DNA of 64,000 bases from Semisulcospira habei (GCA_036245525.1 BTPG01000004.1:233882347-233946346), one strand, 5' to 3'; counted from the first letter of the stretch, positions 1-10,167 are shown. Program-made: numbers and translations. Notes: generated from the sequence alone by a model not told the origin.

Positions 1-163
1 GCAGATCCAGTTAGTCAGGGATTATTGATATTTACATGTTTTGAAATTATCGCACGTGCGTGAGGCTTGAGGGTTGTTGTCTTTGCTCGCTCCCCTTCAT
101 TCGCCGTGTTTAATACCGGTATTTGCTTAGTATTTAGTATGAAAGTCATATTTTAGAGCGTGC

Positions 164-264
<101 letters not shown>

Positions 265-344
265 GTCTTAGTACCTGACATCAAGACAAATTGCAATGTT
301 TTATTGCTTTTTTACTGGAAACCTGTGGCAATAAACTATCTTAT

Positions 345-505
345 CTTATTTTGTTGCGGAGACACTACGGCTATGCTGTTACAAGTTGGCAAAGGGCAGA
401 ATGTTGTCATTATTGTTAATGTTGAGGAGACACTACAGCTTTGTTTTTACTTGGCAAAAGGCAGTATGTTCATTATTGTTGTGGAGACACAACAGCTATG
501 CTGTT
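345..505. repeat. 57/60-bp tandem repeat, two to three units (module A copy 1)
   Basis: Units run from TTGCGGAGACACTAC through TTGGCAAAGGGCAG to GTTCATTATTG, with two to three degenerate copies. The same unit occurs five times at 45,262-45,560 and eight times at 30,405-30,885. Copy number therefore differs between all three module A copies. The overlapping ORFs are repeat shadows. The following 510-1,030 holds no gene that I can see. Confidence 0.8.
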
Positions 506-1034
506 AATTGGCTGGTTGTTGGTTGTACATTGCTTAACGTTCCGACAGCAACAAAACTTTCTCAGGACGTACCTGCACTGCTTGTGGAAAAAACAACAAC
601 AACAACAACAACAACAAAAGAATAATGAATGTATGTCGCCAGCCGGTCTAATACGCTAAATAAACCTAAGACCATTTAGCAACACACATCCAATATCCAA
701 AGAGCTACAGGCAGCGCAGACAGTAGGGAGAGTTTGAAAAAGGAAATACAGGTAAATGGACCAAGGGTAGACAGAAACACATGCCCCAGAATAGAGGGGA
801 AAACCCAACCTGTGGGGCTGGCCAGAGTGACCCTGGGAACTAAAAAGTAGTTAACCCCACCCAAGTCACCCATGGCAGACCAGGGAGGGGGTTGTTACTT
901 AGCAAAAGGCAAAATGTTCATTATTGCGAAAAGCGAGAGTTCTATTGTTATACGATACAAAGCTCGCTTTTCCCAAAATTTGGATATACTGGTTTTTGCC
1001 AAATAACGAATAGCAGAGCTGAAGATGCATTTTT

Positions 1035-1120
1035 CGTGATAGTTCAAGGATTGTGCCAAATCACCTTTGCGCCTTTTCAGGTGAAATCTAATCTGGCACT
1101 ACCCTTGAACTGCCATAGCC
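1035..1120. repeat. Hairpin element, 'GATAGTTCAAGG' family
   Basis: Inverted repeat with left arm GTGATAGTTCAAGGATTGTG and right arm GGCACTACCCTTGAACTGCC around a loop containing TTTGCGCC. Sister copies lie at 31,000-31,090 and 49,017-49,100. Related, more perfect hairpins are at 7,511, 35,223, 35,910 and 57,807. Confidence 0.7.
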
Positions 1121-1221
1121 GAGCGTAATCTTACAAATCTGACACACAGTCTTTATAGACGACTCCCATGTTTACATTCCTATATATCAAGAACATGTTT
1201 TTGTTATTGTTGTTTTTTACC

Positions 1222-1283
1222 CTTTGTCTGTCGGTAGCTCTTTTCCTGCAGGAATCATCGCGACACAAAGCGTTACCGACAGC
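1222..1283. repeat. Hairpin element, 'CTGTCGGTAGCGC' family
   Basis: Arms CTGTCGGTAGCTCTTTT and AAAGCGTTACCGACAG flank a loop of about 25 bp. Sisters lie at 31,196-31,254 and 49,209-49,264. A better-preserved copy is at 17,001-17,081. It is probably a small MITE. No coding content. Confidence 0.65.
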
Positions 1284-1497
1284 CACATGATTTGTGTTGT
1301 TACTTTCAAGATCACTATTATTATTCTATTATTGATCACCAGCAGGTGCATATAAAGGAGGGGGGACTTGGGCGTGTTGGGTTAGGGGTGGGGGGTGACG
1401 ACGAGTGGTTGTGAACAAAGACAATGAATAATGTCATTATTTTTACACTTTACACGATAACCCAAAGTGGCTGACACGTGTCAAGCATTCTGAACTT

Positions 1498-1640
1498 CAT
1501 TTATTTCTCTTGGTGTTGTTGTTTGTTTCTTTGTTTGTTTGTTGGGCTGTTGTTTTTGTTTGTTTGTTTGTTTGTTTGTTGGGCTGTTGTTTTTGTTTGT
1601 TGTTTGTTTTTATTTGTTTGTTTTTTGTGTTTATGTTGGT
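1498..1640. repeat. (TTTG)n-rich simple repeat
   Basis: Tetranucleotide TTTG/GTTT tracts interrupted by GGGCTGTTG. The same locus in module A copy 2 (49,500-49,685) is longer. In the truncated third copy it is largely replaced by a GT run. ORFs across it on both strands are low-complexity artefacts. Confidence 0.9.
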
Positions 1641-1773
1641 GTGATCCAGAAATAGGGAGGAACCACTGTGGAACCCCCAGGACTCGCCTGCAATAATTAC
1701 CGTTGCTGTTGCTGTAAACAGTTTGAAGTTCGTCTCCATGTCAGACTGTGTGCTCTATTTGTATAACATTACA

Positions 1774-2633
1774 GGTCGTCTGACATCGGAGCGCACAACG
1801 TTTTCCGCAAATATCTCCGCAAAGAGTCACTATTCTATACCAATCTTAGAACAAATATCTCCGCAAAGAGTCACTTTTCTATACCAATCTTAGAACAAAT
1901 ATCTCCGCAAAGAGTCACTTTTCTATACTAATCTTAGAACAAATATCTCCGCAAAGAGTCACTTTTCTATACCAATCTTAGAACAAATATCTCCGCAAAG
2001 AGTCACTATTCTATACCAATCTTAGAACAAATATCAGTCCGTGCTTGTGGACCTAATACTATACCAATCTTAGAACAAATATCTCCGCAAAGACCCACTT
2101 TTCTATACCAATCTTAGAACAAATATCTCCGCAAAGAGCCACTTTTCTATACCAATCTTAGAACAAATATCATTCCGTGCTTGCTGACCTAATACGATTT
2201 ACTTTTAAGAAACTCGAACAGTGTGTCAGTTTTGCTGTAATGTCGTAAGAATTCGAAATGTTATCATTAAATGACTGATTTAACATCCCTAAATGTGCCC
2301 CAGGTACATTTAAATCCAGTATAAGAAAGATCCATTTTCACTTTCATTGGCCAAGTTTTCAAACCTGAAACAGCGCAGGCGTACATGAAGTCTGCATGCT
2401 TGACCTCGATATTGAAATCTGCCGGGGCTCTATGTAGTGTATTGAAAGTAGCATATTCAACTCACCAATTTTTTAAGACTCCAGAGCAAAATCGACAAAT
2501 CATAGTTCAGTAAAAAATATTCCATATTAGGTCAGCTGGCACTAAATGATATTTGTTCTTAAAGTGGTACAGAAAAGTCTTTCTTTGCGGAGATATCTGG
2601 CATAAACGTTGTGCGCTCAGATGTCAAACGGCC
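1774..2633. mobile_element. TIR DNA element (MITE) with TATA/TA flanks, copy 1
   Basis: Left end GGTCGTCTGACATCGGAGCG and the inverted right end CGCTCAGATGTCAAACGGCC form TIRs that extend about 85 bp, including CTCCGCAAAGA and AGAACAAATATC. The left TIR is followed by a minisatellite made from its own inner part. Flanks are TATA-like. It has no transposase and is probably a non-autonomous element of the Tc1/mariner or a related superfamily (inference from TIR and TA flank only). Sister copies at 49,833-50,384 and 31,782-32,335 are about 550 bp. Confidence 0.75.
1810..2170. repeat. 44-bp minisatellite inside the TIR of a MITE
   Basis: Seven near-identical units of AACAAATATCTCCGCAAAGA followed by GTCACTTTTC-TATACCAATCTTAG, plus one mosaic unit (2,026-2,074) that contains flanking element sequence (GTCCGTGCTTG). 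The sister elements at 31,782 and 49,833 each have a single unit, so the array arose in this copy only. Confidence 0.9.
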
Positions 2634-2639
2634 TATACC

Positions 2640-3175
2640 AATTTCCACTGTGTCAGTAGTAACACTGTCAGGAAGAGAGTTGCTTCCCTTCCATCACATT
2701 GCCCATGAATACAAGGACCCCTAAGCAAGCAGTGTCTTTATCTTAGCTTAGTTTAGCTTAGATTAGATTAGCTTATCTTATTTTTTAGAACAAAACATTT
2801 TCACGCAAGGCATCACACATTCTGTGAAGAAGTCAATCCCAACTGCTCTTTAGATTCTCTTTATTTATGTGTACACCCAAACCCAGATAGACCCATTCAC
2901 TTTTACTATGTCTGATATCTAACCAGTATTTTTTGAACACATCACTAATACTAAAAGTAAGATGAACTGCTTTTGTTTTAAAATTATTTTGTTGTATATT
3001 TTGCTGCGTTGCATTTTGTAGAAAATTGTAGTTATTAATCTTACAAACAGGGACATTGTTGTCTTCGCCAATGCAATGCTGTTGTACCGGTGGCTGCTTG
3101 CACTAGAGGGTAGTGGGGGTTAGGGGTTAACGTGTATGGCTAGACATACTTTATATTTAAAACGCTAAATATGTA
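2640..3175. other. No gene seen between TIR element and Tc1 element
   Basis: AT-rich sequence with a short TTAGCTTAG/TTAGATTAG direct-repeat tract near 2,745-2,780 and no credible ORF or RNA gene. The matching stretch in module A copy 2 is 50,390-50,910, with small indels. Confidence 0.6.
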
Positions 3176-3177
3176 TA

Positions 3178-4785
3178 CTAATAGTCAAAACTTAAGGGCC
3201 ACTTTTTTTTTTATATCGCAGACGCACCGACAACACCACACAAATAATGTAACAATACTTGGAGTCAGTAGTTTGCTAATTTATTCAGTAACAATTTTAT
3301 TTAAGTTTTGAGTAAATCAAGCAATTGTAACAACAGCAGTACGTTGGAATGTTCACCCACTCCTCATTTGAAAAGTCACACAAGACTGGTCCAGTCAGTA
3401 GCGAATGTACCCACCGTTGGAAGCCGAGCATTTAATGCAGCGTTGACGCATGGAGTTCACCAGGGTTCGGATAATATGTTGTGGGATCGCTTCCCACTCT
3501 TGATGCAGGAACTGAGTCAGCTGGGGGACGCCTTGAGGTGGGGGTGGTTGCTGACTACACATTGCCCCAGCACGTCCCAGAGGTTTTCGATGAGAGCCAG
3601 ATCAGATGAACGAGCTGGCCACTCCATCCTCATGATGCCCCGTTGCTCAAGGTACTCATCCACCATACGGGCCCGATGAGGTCGAGCGTTGTCGTCCTGC
3701 AGAACAGCATTGTCGCCTATGGTTTGGAGAGCTGGCTGGATGAGGGGCTGCACAATCTCGTCCCGCTAGCGCAGTCATTCAGGGTGCCTCGGATGACGTG
3801 GAGGGGGGTCTTGCCTTCCCTGCTGAAGCCTGCCCAGACCATAACTGAGCCTCCTCCGTAGCGATCCACCTCATGGACGCATCCATCAGTGAATCGCTCG
3901 CCCTGGCGTCTTCAGACCCTCACCCTGCCGTCGTTGAAGGACACAGTGAACCGTGACTCATCAGTAAACAGAAGCTGAGTCCACTGGAGTCTGCTCCACC
4001 TCACATGTTGACGACACCAGGCAACCCGGGCTCTGCGATGAGCTGGAATGAGGGGTATTCTCAATGCTGCTCTGCATGAAACCAGGCCAGTTTCGCGCAG
4101 ACGTCGGCAGACTGTGCTTCTGCTGGCGTTAACGTTTGCAGCTTGCATCAGTTGACGTCGCAGAGTGGTGGTCATGACAGTTCGGTCGGGCAGAGCCGCC
4201 ACACAGAGGTATATGTCCTCCCTTCTGCTGGTGCAGCGCGGGCGTCCTGAGCAGGGTCGTCGTTCTGCCCTTCCAGTTTCTTGGAATCGTGCAAGCAGCC
4301 TCTGGATCACTGAATGGGACACCCCAAAACGTCTCCCAACTTATCGTCCGGAAATTCCATCCTGCAGCCATGCTGGCGCCCGGCCTTGATCTATTGGCGT
4401 TAGGCTTCGTCGTGGTGGCATGGTTAGGAAAGTGACAATTATGCCCCTACTGTACCGGTATTTGTAGCGAAACAGAAGTGCTCAGTGTTCACGACTGACA
4501 CCTTTAGCAGGTGCATCACGACTTCACCGAGTTTTTTTCACCTGCCTGCCTTGGTACGCTTGCCAATATTGCACAGCTTTTTACAAAAACTGACGATGTT
4601 TCAAGTGCATTTGCCTCTTTCGTGGAAATTGATTTTTAATTTGTTGACTATTGTTCCCTGTACAGTGGACTGTCTAAGGTCAACTTTTAACCCATTTGAT
4701 TGAAAGAACATTGTATTTTATTACGTACTTGCGACGATAAACAATGACACAAAAAGTGGGGTGGCCTTTAAGTTTTGACCATTAG
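3178..4785 (-). mobile_element. Tc1-like DNA transposon, defective copy 1
   Basis: Left end CTAATAGTCAAAACTTAAGG and the right end, read on the minus strand as CTAATGGTCAAAACTTAAAG, form inverted termini of about 30 bp flanked by TA. The element is about 1.6 kb and holds one degenerate transposase on the minus strand. The sister at 50,913-53,026 carries an extra MITE. Length, TIR size and TA target fit the Tc1/mariner superfamily. Confidence 0.85.
3396..4421 (-). pseudogene. Tc1-family transposase remnant, copy 1
   Basis: Reads on the minus strand from MPPRRSLTP at 4,421 to about 3,396. It contains the helix-turn-helix region (GVSHSVIQRLLARFQETG), the first catalytic aspartate in LLFTDESRF, the second in LQDDNARPH, and the glutamate in LIENLWDVLG. 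There are 34 residues between the second Asp and the Glu, which is the DD34E spacing of Tc1 elements. It is broken by a stop near codon 25, a stop after FNDGRVRV, and at least one frameshift near 3,530 and others in the middle. It is therefore not functional. Confidence 0.85.
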
Positions 4786-5041
4786 TATATATCTGTACAC
4801 ATATATCATATTATATCAGTACACATATGTACTCATATATTGAATGTGGCTGCACACACAGTATAAACCATACAATGACTCGTGTAAGGTAATATGTACT
4901 GTATCAAGAGTTAGTGTGGCTTATGTTACTTATCTTTCACAAACTGTTTCTGGTGCTGAGGGCCAGCTTCACACTGGTTGTCTGCCTACCGCTGTGGTGG
5001 TATCGAATGGAGGAAGACAACCAGTGGGGGTCAGCTGTCGA

Positions 5042-5142
5042 CCCGATCACGACCGAGCCTTTACCAGGCTGATTGATGTGAGTGCATGAGGCTCAGCCCC
5101 GTGACTAACAACACTCAGGCTGATGAAGGCTCGGTGATCGGG
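5042..5142. repeat. Imperfect hairpin in module A
   Basis: Arms CCGATCACGACCGAGCCTTT and AAGGCTCGGTGATCGGG enclose a loop with a second short inverted pair (CAGGCTGAT). A near-identical copy is at 53,300-53,402. Function unknown; it could be a decayed MITE. Confidence 0.5.
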
Positions 5143-5536
5143 CCCAAAGCTCGCCCTCACCAACAGAAACGGTTTTTGCAAGAGGCATATCTTGTACTGG
5201 ATATCTGCATCTACTGACTATTCACTAATTTTACTATGAAAGCGTACAATTGTGATGGTTTGTGATTCTGGACACTGCGGCTGCATGCTCACGATGATGT
5301 ATGTCTGTTGCTGCTGGGCTGTGTTTGCTTGATGCCGGCTGTGCACGTTACGTGCAGAATACAAACTAAATGTTGAGTAGTATTATTGATACAGTTGTGG
5401 TTACAGTGTTGACATTTCGTGTACAATGGCAACCTGATTGGTAAATAGGTTTTCTAATTGTATTCTTTGACATTGTGAAACAAGACTTCAATGTATTTTG
5501 ATGTTGTTTCTTTTTGGCACACAGAACACAGATATG

Positions 5537-5954
5537 CAGGGGCGGATCAGTTACCTCCGGGGGAGGAGGGGGGGGGGAAGAGTCGAACTTTTTGTTTGAA
5601 ATCTTCAACCCGATACAAAAGGCCTCCCCGACGCTAGACTATGCTTACAGCGGCCGAAAAATCGAAAGGCGGAGGGGAGACAAGAGGGGGGGCGGGGGGG
5701 GGGGGCGGTAGGGGGGGGGGGGCGGGGGGAGTGCGGGGGGGGGGGAGAGAGAGAGAGAGAGAGAGAGAGAAGTCGGTTGGCGCAGGCGTGTTAACACTCT
5801 CACCATTCGTCAAAATATCAAACAACGGTGTAATGGGCGGGGGTGGGGTGGAGGTCCAAACACCCCAAAAAGGGACTTTGTTATAGCATTTTAAAGAATT
5901 TCGGGGGGGGGGGTCCGGAACCCCTTAACCCCCCCCCTTCTAGATCCGTCCCTG
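5537..5954. mobile_element. hAT-like MITE with G-rich interior, copy 1
   Basis: Begins CAGGGGCGGATCAG and ends TAGATCCGTCCCTG, an inverted terminal pair. Direct repeats ATATG flank both ends (5 bp). The interior holds several poly-G tracts and a GA microsatellite at 5,747-5,770. The CAGGGGCGGATC terminus is typical of hAT-type non-autonomous elements. The 5-bp duplication is shorter than the usual 8 bp. Related copies: 56,261-56,694 and 15,736-16,066. Confidence 0.75.
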
Positions 5955-5964
5955 ATATGAAGAA

Positions 5965-6062
5965 GTCCGGCAAGAGGCATAGATCCTCATGAACCCTCGC
6001 ATGAGGATCTTTGTCTCTTGAATTCGGATTTTTTCGCTGTGCTCCAGCTATGATGGGGTTAA
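5965..6062. mobile_element. Palindromic TTAA-MITE fragment
   Basis: The hairpin CAAGAGGCATAGATCCTCAT ... ATGAGGATCTTTGTCTCTTG is followed by GATGGGGTTAA. Only the hairpin and the right terminus survive. The left part is missing at the junction with the hAT-like MITE. Sister: 56,705-56,802. Confidence 0.7.
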
Positions 6063-6084
6063 TAGGGGCAGTCGTTAATAATAT

Positions 6085-6310
6085 AGTTCACAAGTTAAAC
6101 ATTTTGGATCGATTCAAAGTGTTGCTTTGTGTAATATTAGTAATACAGCTGTGGTTTGCAGTGTGCGCAAAATCCATATAACCTGACTGGTAAATAGTTT
6201 TGTAATTGTTTTGTTCGATTTTTCGACACAAGGCTTCAGTGTAATTTCATTTTGTAACTTTTTGGCATATTGTTTGCTTATTGTTAGAGGTGGTTTTCGC
6301 TTTATTTGAA
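6085..6310. repeat. Older internal repeat of module A (about 200 bp)
   Basis: Diverged copies of one sequence (GTAATATTAGTAATACAGC ... TTTGTAACTTTTTGGCATAT) appear at 5,370-5,525, 6,085-6,310, about 7,745-7,870 and 32,360-32,440. Each is followed by text containing CACGTGATC. It is probably an ancient tandem or dispersed repeat. No coding signal. Confidence 0.5.
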
Positions 6311-6413
6311 ACACGTGATCGCAGCATGCTTAGCATAATTAAATGTGGCAGTAAAGTGGGTACTGCTGATTGTGAAATGCATCAGGGCCATTTCTATGTT
6401 TACGTTGCACCAT

Positions 6414-6812
6414 TGGGGCGGTCCGTGGCGCAGTGGCTAAGGCGCCTGCCACCAATGCCAAAGGTGCGAGGTTCGAAAACGGGTTCTCCTCTGGTAAGTG
6501 TCACCGTTAATTCGGGCGGACCGTCGGGGGTTCTTTCTCCGGGTACTCCGGTTCTAAGACCCCCCACCCCCCTCCCCCCCCACCCCCCACACTTTGGTAC
6601 CGGTTTCAGGCCACTTTACAAATTTCAAACACAAGCGATCAAAAATCTCTGTAACTTCAGTAGCTGAACTGGCCCTTCGTCTGTCTTGTACTGTGTTTGT
6701 CTTAAATGGCGTAAATCCGTGTCTGTTACGTGAGTGTGCGTGTTGGGTTTCAGTTCGCGGCGCTTTGAGTCGATTTGCCCAAAAATTGAGAAAAAGCGCC
6801 TATATAATAACG

Positions 6813-6855
<43 letters not shown>
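6414..6855 (+). mobile_element. tRNA-derived SINE, family 1, with (ATT)n tail
   Basis: Starts TGGGGCGGTCCGTGGCGCAG. It has an A-box-like TGGCGCAGTGGCTAAGGCG and a B-box-like AGGTTCGAAAAC, a body of about 340 bp, and ends in ATT repeats (6,819-6,855). Module A copy 2 has an empty site at 57,150-57,160 (GCACCATCGACTTC), which delimits the insertion exactly. A reverse-oriented relative is at 14,742-15,166. No clear long target duplication is seen. It would be transcribed by RNA polymerase III if active. Confidence 0.85.
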
Positions 6856-7003
6856 CGACTTCTCTGAAGCCCTTCAACACACGGGGCTCATGGTGATGTC
6901 TGCATTTTGCAGTTGGCTTTGCTGGATCCCGGCAACGAAATTCTGGAATCATCGCAGATTCACTACCGGTTAACCCTGTATGAGTGGTTGAGGCACACGG
7001 GTA

Positions 7004-7214
7004 TTAACCCCTTCACTCCGGAGAAAAATCCAGCAGCATCCAACTGCAAGAGGTATAGATCCTCATGAGCCCCCGCAATTGCGGGGGCTCATGAGGATCT
7101 ATGCCTCTTGCTGACACCACTTTGTATTCAAGTTCCTTTGACGGGGAGCATTGGGGGTGAATTCACAATGATCTCCAAAACACAATCTGCGTCCACTGGC
7201 AGTGAAGGGGTTAA
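7004..7214. mobile_element. Palindromic MITE with TTAA ends (piggyBac-like)
   Basis: Complete element running from TTAACCCCTTCACT to AGTGAAGGGGTTAA. It carries a central near-perfect palindrome with about 30-bp arms, AAGAGGTATAGATCCTCATG and its complement, at 7,047-7,110. The TTAA flank plus CCC-start termini suggest a piggyBac-type non-autonomous element. The family assignment is inference because no transposase is present. A decayed right-end fragment follows at about 7,220-7,273. Sister: 57,302-57,512. Confidence 0.85.
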
Positions 7215-7510
7215 TGAGCTTGAGACATAGATCCTCAGGAGCTGCCGCATATGCGAGGCAATGAAGGGGTTAACAAAAGCATTTGTATGTGGTTAAAAAA
7301 AAGACTGTTTAAAAGCTGAATTGCTGATGTTGACACAGTTAGAATCATTTAGTGTATGTGTTGTGCCCCCAACCTCTCTTGAGAAGACTGCTGGTTGTGG
7401 AATGTATCAGAATCATTTGTGTGCATTCGCTGCACCACCTACTTGTCTTGACCCATTTAACCCCACGGGCGCATTTCCAAAGTTTTGGAGGTGCCAGCTG
7501 AAGGAGATGG

Positions 7511-7603
7511 ATTGACCATGATAATTCAAGCGTAGTGCCATATGGGCTTGGCGCCTGTAGGCGCCAAGCTCGTCCGGCACTACCCTTGAATTATCATAGT
7601 CAA
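7511..7603. repeat. Hairpin element, 'GATAGTTCAAGG' family
   Basis: Arms ATTGACCATGATAATTCAAG and CTTGAATTATCATAGTCAAT with an inner pair GGCTTGGCGCC/GGCGCCAAGC give a nearly closed hairpin of 93 bp. Sister: 57,807-57,890, with a shortened inner loop. Confidence 0.8.
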
Positions 7604-7884
7604 TCCCTCTCCTGATGTGGGTTACTCCCTTTAGAACACGGCCCTGATGATCATCTATTCTCATTGCAGTCGGGTTATGTTCACTTGATTCGGGTAGGTG
7701 AAGGGATTTTTGTTCCTTTAATTAATATTACGACTGCAGCACCATTAATTTGTTTAAAACGTAAATCTGATGTAAATATATGATTTTTTAATAGTTTTAA
7801 ACAATATTGTAAGACAATGCTGCAATGTATTGTGATTTTGTAACCTCTCGACATAGTGCTTTCATATCGGTAGTTTAACCTGTT

Positions 7885-8125
7885 GTGTTCATGCACGTGA
7901 TCATGACTGGTAGAAATAGCTTCAGATTCTTTCAAACGTGTGATCATTGGGGTAAATTTTGCTTCATCTGAGCCCGTAATCATGCAGGTAGCTTTACAGG
8001 AAGCACGTGATCATCGGAGTAAATTTAGCTTCATTTGAAACACGTAATCATACAGGTTGGTTTATTGGAAGCACGTGACCATTGAGGTAGCTTTAGCGTC
8101 GTTTTGGAACACGTGATGGCACTAC
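7885..8125. repeat. Degenerate array of CACGTGATCAT motifs
   Basis: About seven copies of CACGTGATCAT or close variants (ACGTGTGATCAT, CGTAATCATGCAGG, CACGTGACCATTGAGG), spaced 30-45 bp and separated by TAGCTTTAGCTTCATTTGAA-like text. The same degenerate array occurs at 58,190-58,430 (sister) and 32,470-32,680. The CACGTG core is an E-box palindrome, but no regulatory role can be shown here. Confidence 0.65.
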
Positions 8126-8563
8126 AGACGGTAGATCGGACAAGCATTGATAGATGTATACTGTGTTTGTCCAGTGGTGAATGATTCCCCTTGGTGCCGT
8201 AAGGAAGGTGTAGGGGTATTAGCTGTTTGATAAAAGAGCTTCGCTTTGACTTCCGTCACCATGCAGAGGCAATATCCTCATATGCGTCATTCCACTTTCG
8301 CTGAGCGTAAACGCAGTTTACTAGACATGACCCCCGTCAGTCATGACCCACCTAACTTAACTCATTGCCTCCATTGAGTTAAACATGTCACACTCCTTCC
8401 GCGCCTAATTTTAATCTGTACTCCTACGCCTACAAGATTCAGACTCAGCATGCTGGCGCACACAAGATATGGCCGGCTAGTCACAAGGATGTACTGGGCT
8501 TACTGGGCTTCTGACCAATAACATATCCGTATTTTGTGGCCTCCAGTACGAAGAAGAACTCAT
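8126..8563. other. No gene seen
   Basis: Unique-looking module A sequence shared with 58,430-58,869. Contains GTTTGTCCAGTGGTGAATG, which recurs in diverged form at 32,960-33,180, and CCCAGTAAGCCCAGT-like direct repeats near 8,490. No ORF with coding character. Confidence 0.5.
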
Positions 8564-8771
8564 TTAACCCCTTCACTGCCACTGCAGTACGTTGTTCGTC
8601 AAAAATCTGTGTCAATTCAACGCGGCGATAGAGCTCCAGCCGTCCCATAATGCGGAATACAAAGTGCTTTCAGTAAGAGATATAGATCCTCATGAGCCCC
8701 TGCAATTGCGGGGGCTCATGAGGATCTATACCTCTTGCAGTTGGCTGGTGTTCATTTTTTGACGGGGTTAA
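8564..8771. mobile_element. Palindromic MITE with TTAA ends (piggyBac-like)
   Basis: Starts TTAACCCCTTCACTGCC, has a central palindrome at 8,674-8,740, and ends GACGGGGTTAA. The right terminus is diverged. Sister: 58,870-59,077. The interval 8,772-9,271 downstream holds no gene that I can support. Confidence 0.85.
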
Positions 8772-9271
8772 AAACGTCTCTAGTTCACACAAAAACAGCC
8801 CTGTTTCGATCGACAGTCTCTGGAACCCGGCAGAATAATCCAGTCGCGGCTATCGAGGCCCCATTACTGACTACGGCTGTCTAATCCAAGGGCAACAACA
8901 CCTTATCATAAGCGACAAGTGTATGTCCTGGTTGCTGGCCTTTAACTGCCTGGATTTCTGCTGGCAGTACGGTTTGTGGCGCTACAGTTTCATTTGTCGG
9001 CATGTCAAATAGATATTGCAAATAATAAACCAAATCAAAAAGCACGTTTCGGAATAACACAAACATGCACGACCCTTAAATGTACAAAAATACACAGAAA
9101 AGGAGCGACGATGAGTGATGAATGTGATGAGATCATCAGCCACCATGAGGCTGCTAAGTTGTTAACAATAAGATTGTCTGAAAAAATGAAAATGCGGTTC
9201 TGTGTCCAGACATAATGACCCAGATATTTTGTGCCTTTCTTCAGTTGCTCTCTCAAAAACAACGATCAAAG

Positions 9272-9410
9272 TTAACCCGTTAACTGCCGGGGCAAGGCGA
9301 ACGCCACCCATCTGCAAGAGACATTAACCCTCATGAGCCCCCGCAGTCGCGGGGGCTCATGAGGATTAATGTCTCTTGTTAGTCCCATGTTCTTCATGCC
9401 TATCCTTTAA
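9272..9410. mobile_element. Palindromic MITE, short or deleted copy
   Basis: TTAACCCGTTAACTGCC at the left and the palindrome AAGAGACATTAACCCTCATG with its complement at 9,313-9,378. The right end lacks the canonical GGCAGTGAAGGGG and stops near CTTTAAC at 9,410. Sister: 59,567-59,704. It lies about 140 bp upstream of an EGF exon. Confidence 0.7.
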
Positions 9411-9545
9411 CTTTTTTTTTAAATCCCATTTCATTTGTGTTTTTTACGCCAATGTCGGCCAGCGCGCAGTCGTTTCAACTCAGTCAGACGCGAAATCCGT
9501 GATAATTGGCAGCGAAGGTCCCTTAACTGGTTTTCCCTGTTTCAG

Positions 9546-9668
9546 ATATAAACGAGTGTGCGGAAGGTACTTCTAACTGTGCGCTGATCTGCTACAATAA
9601 TGTCGGGTCGTTTACCTGTGGATGTGACACGGGTTACAGTCTGGCCTCTGATGGTAGAAAGTGTGACG
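9546..9668 (+). CDS. Calcium-binding EGF-like exon 1 (module A copy 1)
   Basis: The exon is bounded by TTTCAG and GGTAAGT, is 123 bp, and is phase 1 at both ends, the usual symmetric phase of EGF exons. It encodes D-I-N-E-C at the start and six cysteines, with CYNNVGSFTCGC carrying the Asn/Phe positions of the calcium-binding and hydroxylation consensus. The product would be part of an extracellular multi-EGF protein (fibrillin- or uromodulin-like architecture is possible, the identity unknown). No start, signal peptide or other domain of this gene lies in the window. Neighbouring EGF exons are damaged, so the gene may be decaying. Confidence 0.8.
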
Positions 9669-9821
9669 GTAAGTTATCACGCTCAACACAGCGGCCGTGA
9701 CGCTCTAAGTTCGTCATTTTGCGAGTAAGCCAAAAAGAAATACACCGTGTCTGATTTTGTATAACCTCGGTCAAGATGCCTGGAAAGTCCTCTGTGATGT
9801 TATCTGTTGCATTTTGTACAG

Positions 9822-9950
9822 ATGTGGACGAATGCCTCAGCAAAAACGTCCGCGGATGCAGCCATAACTGTACCACAAATGTGGGGTCGTTCACGTGTAC
9901 ATGCAGAGCCGGATACCGTCTGAATGCAAGCGATCGCACAACATGTACAG
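9822..9950 (+). CDS. Calcium-binding EGF-like exon 2 (module A copy 1)
   Basis: The acceptor TTTTGTACAG and donor GGTATGTG bound 129 bp, phase 1-1. It encodes [10 protein letters not shown] at the start and [12 protein letters not shown], with all six EGF cysteines. It is separated from the previous exon by a 153-bp intron. The sister exon at 60,144-60,273 is broken, so this is the better copy. Confidence 0.8.
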
Positions 9951-10167
9951 GTATGTGAAGTCTTCTTCTGAAGAATATTGTGTGATACGTAGAATAGTGT
10001 GTAATACGTTGGTTTTTGTTTTTGGTTACTAGATATGGTAGGATGTGATGAATTTGAGATAGAGGTGATGCCTTTTTATGACTGACTTTAGCGTCCTTGG
10101 ATATAAAATAAATTATTTCCGCTAGGAGTCTTAGATTTTATTTCGAGCTCTATTTCCATTTCCATTA

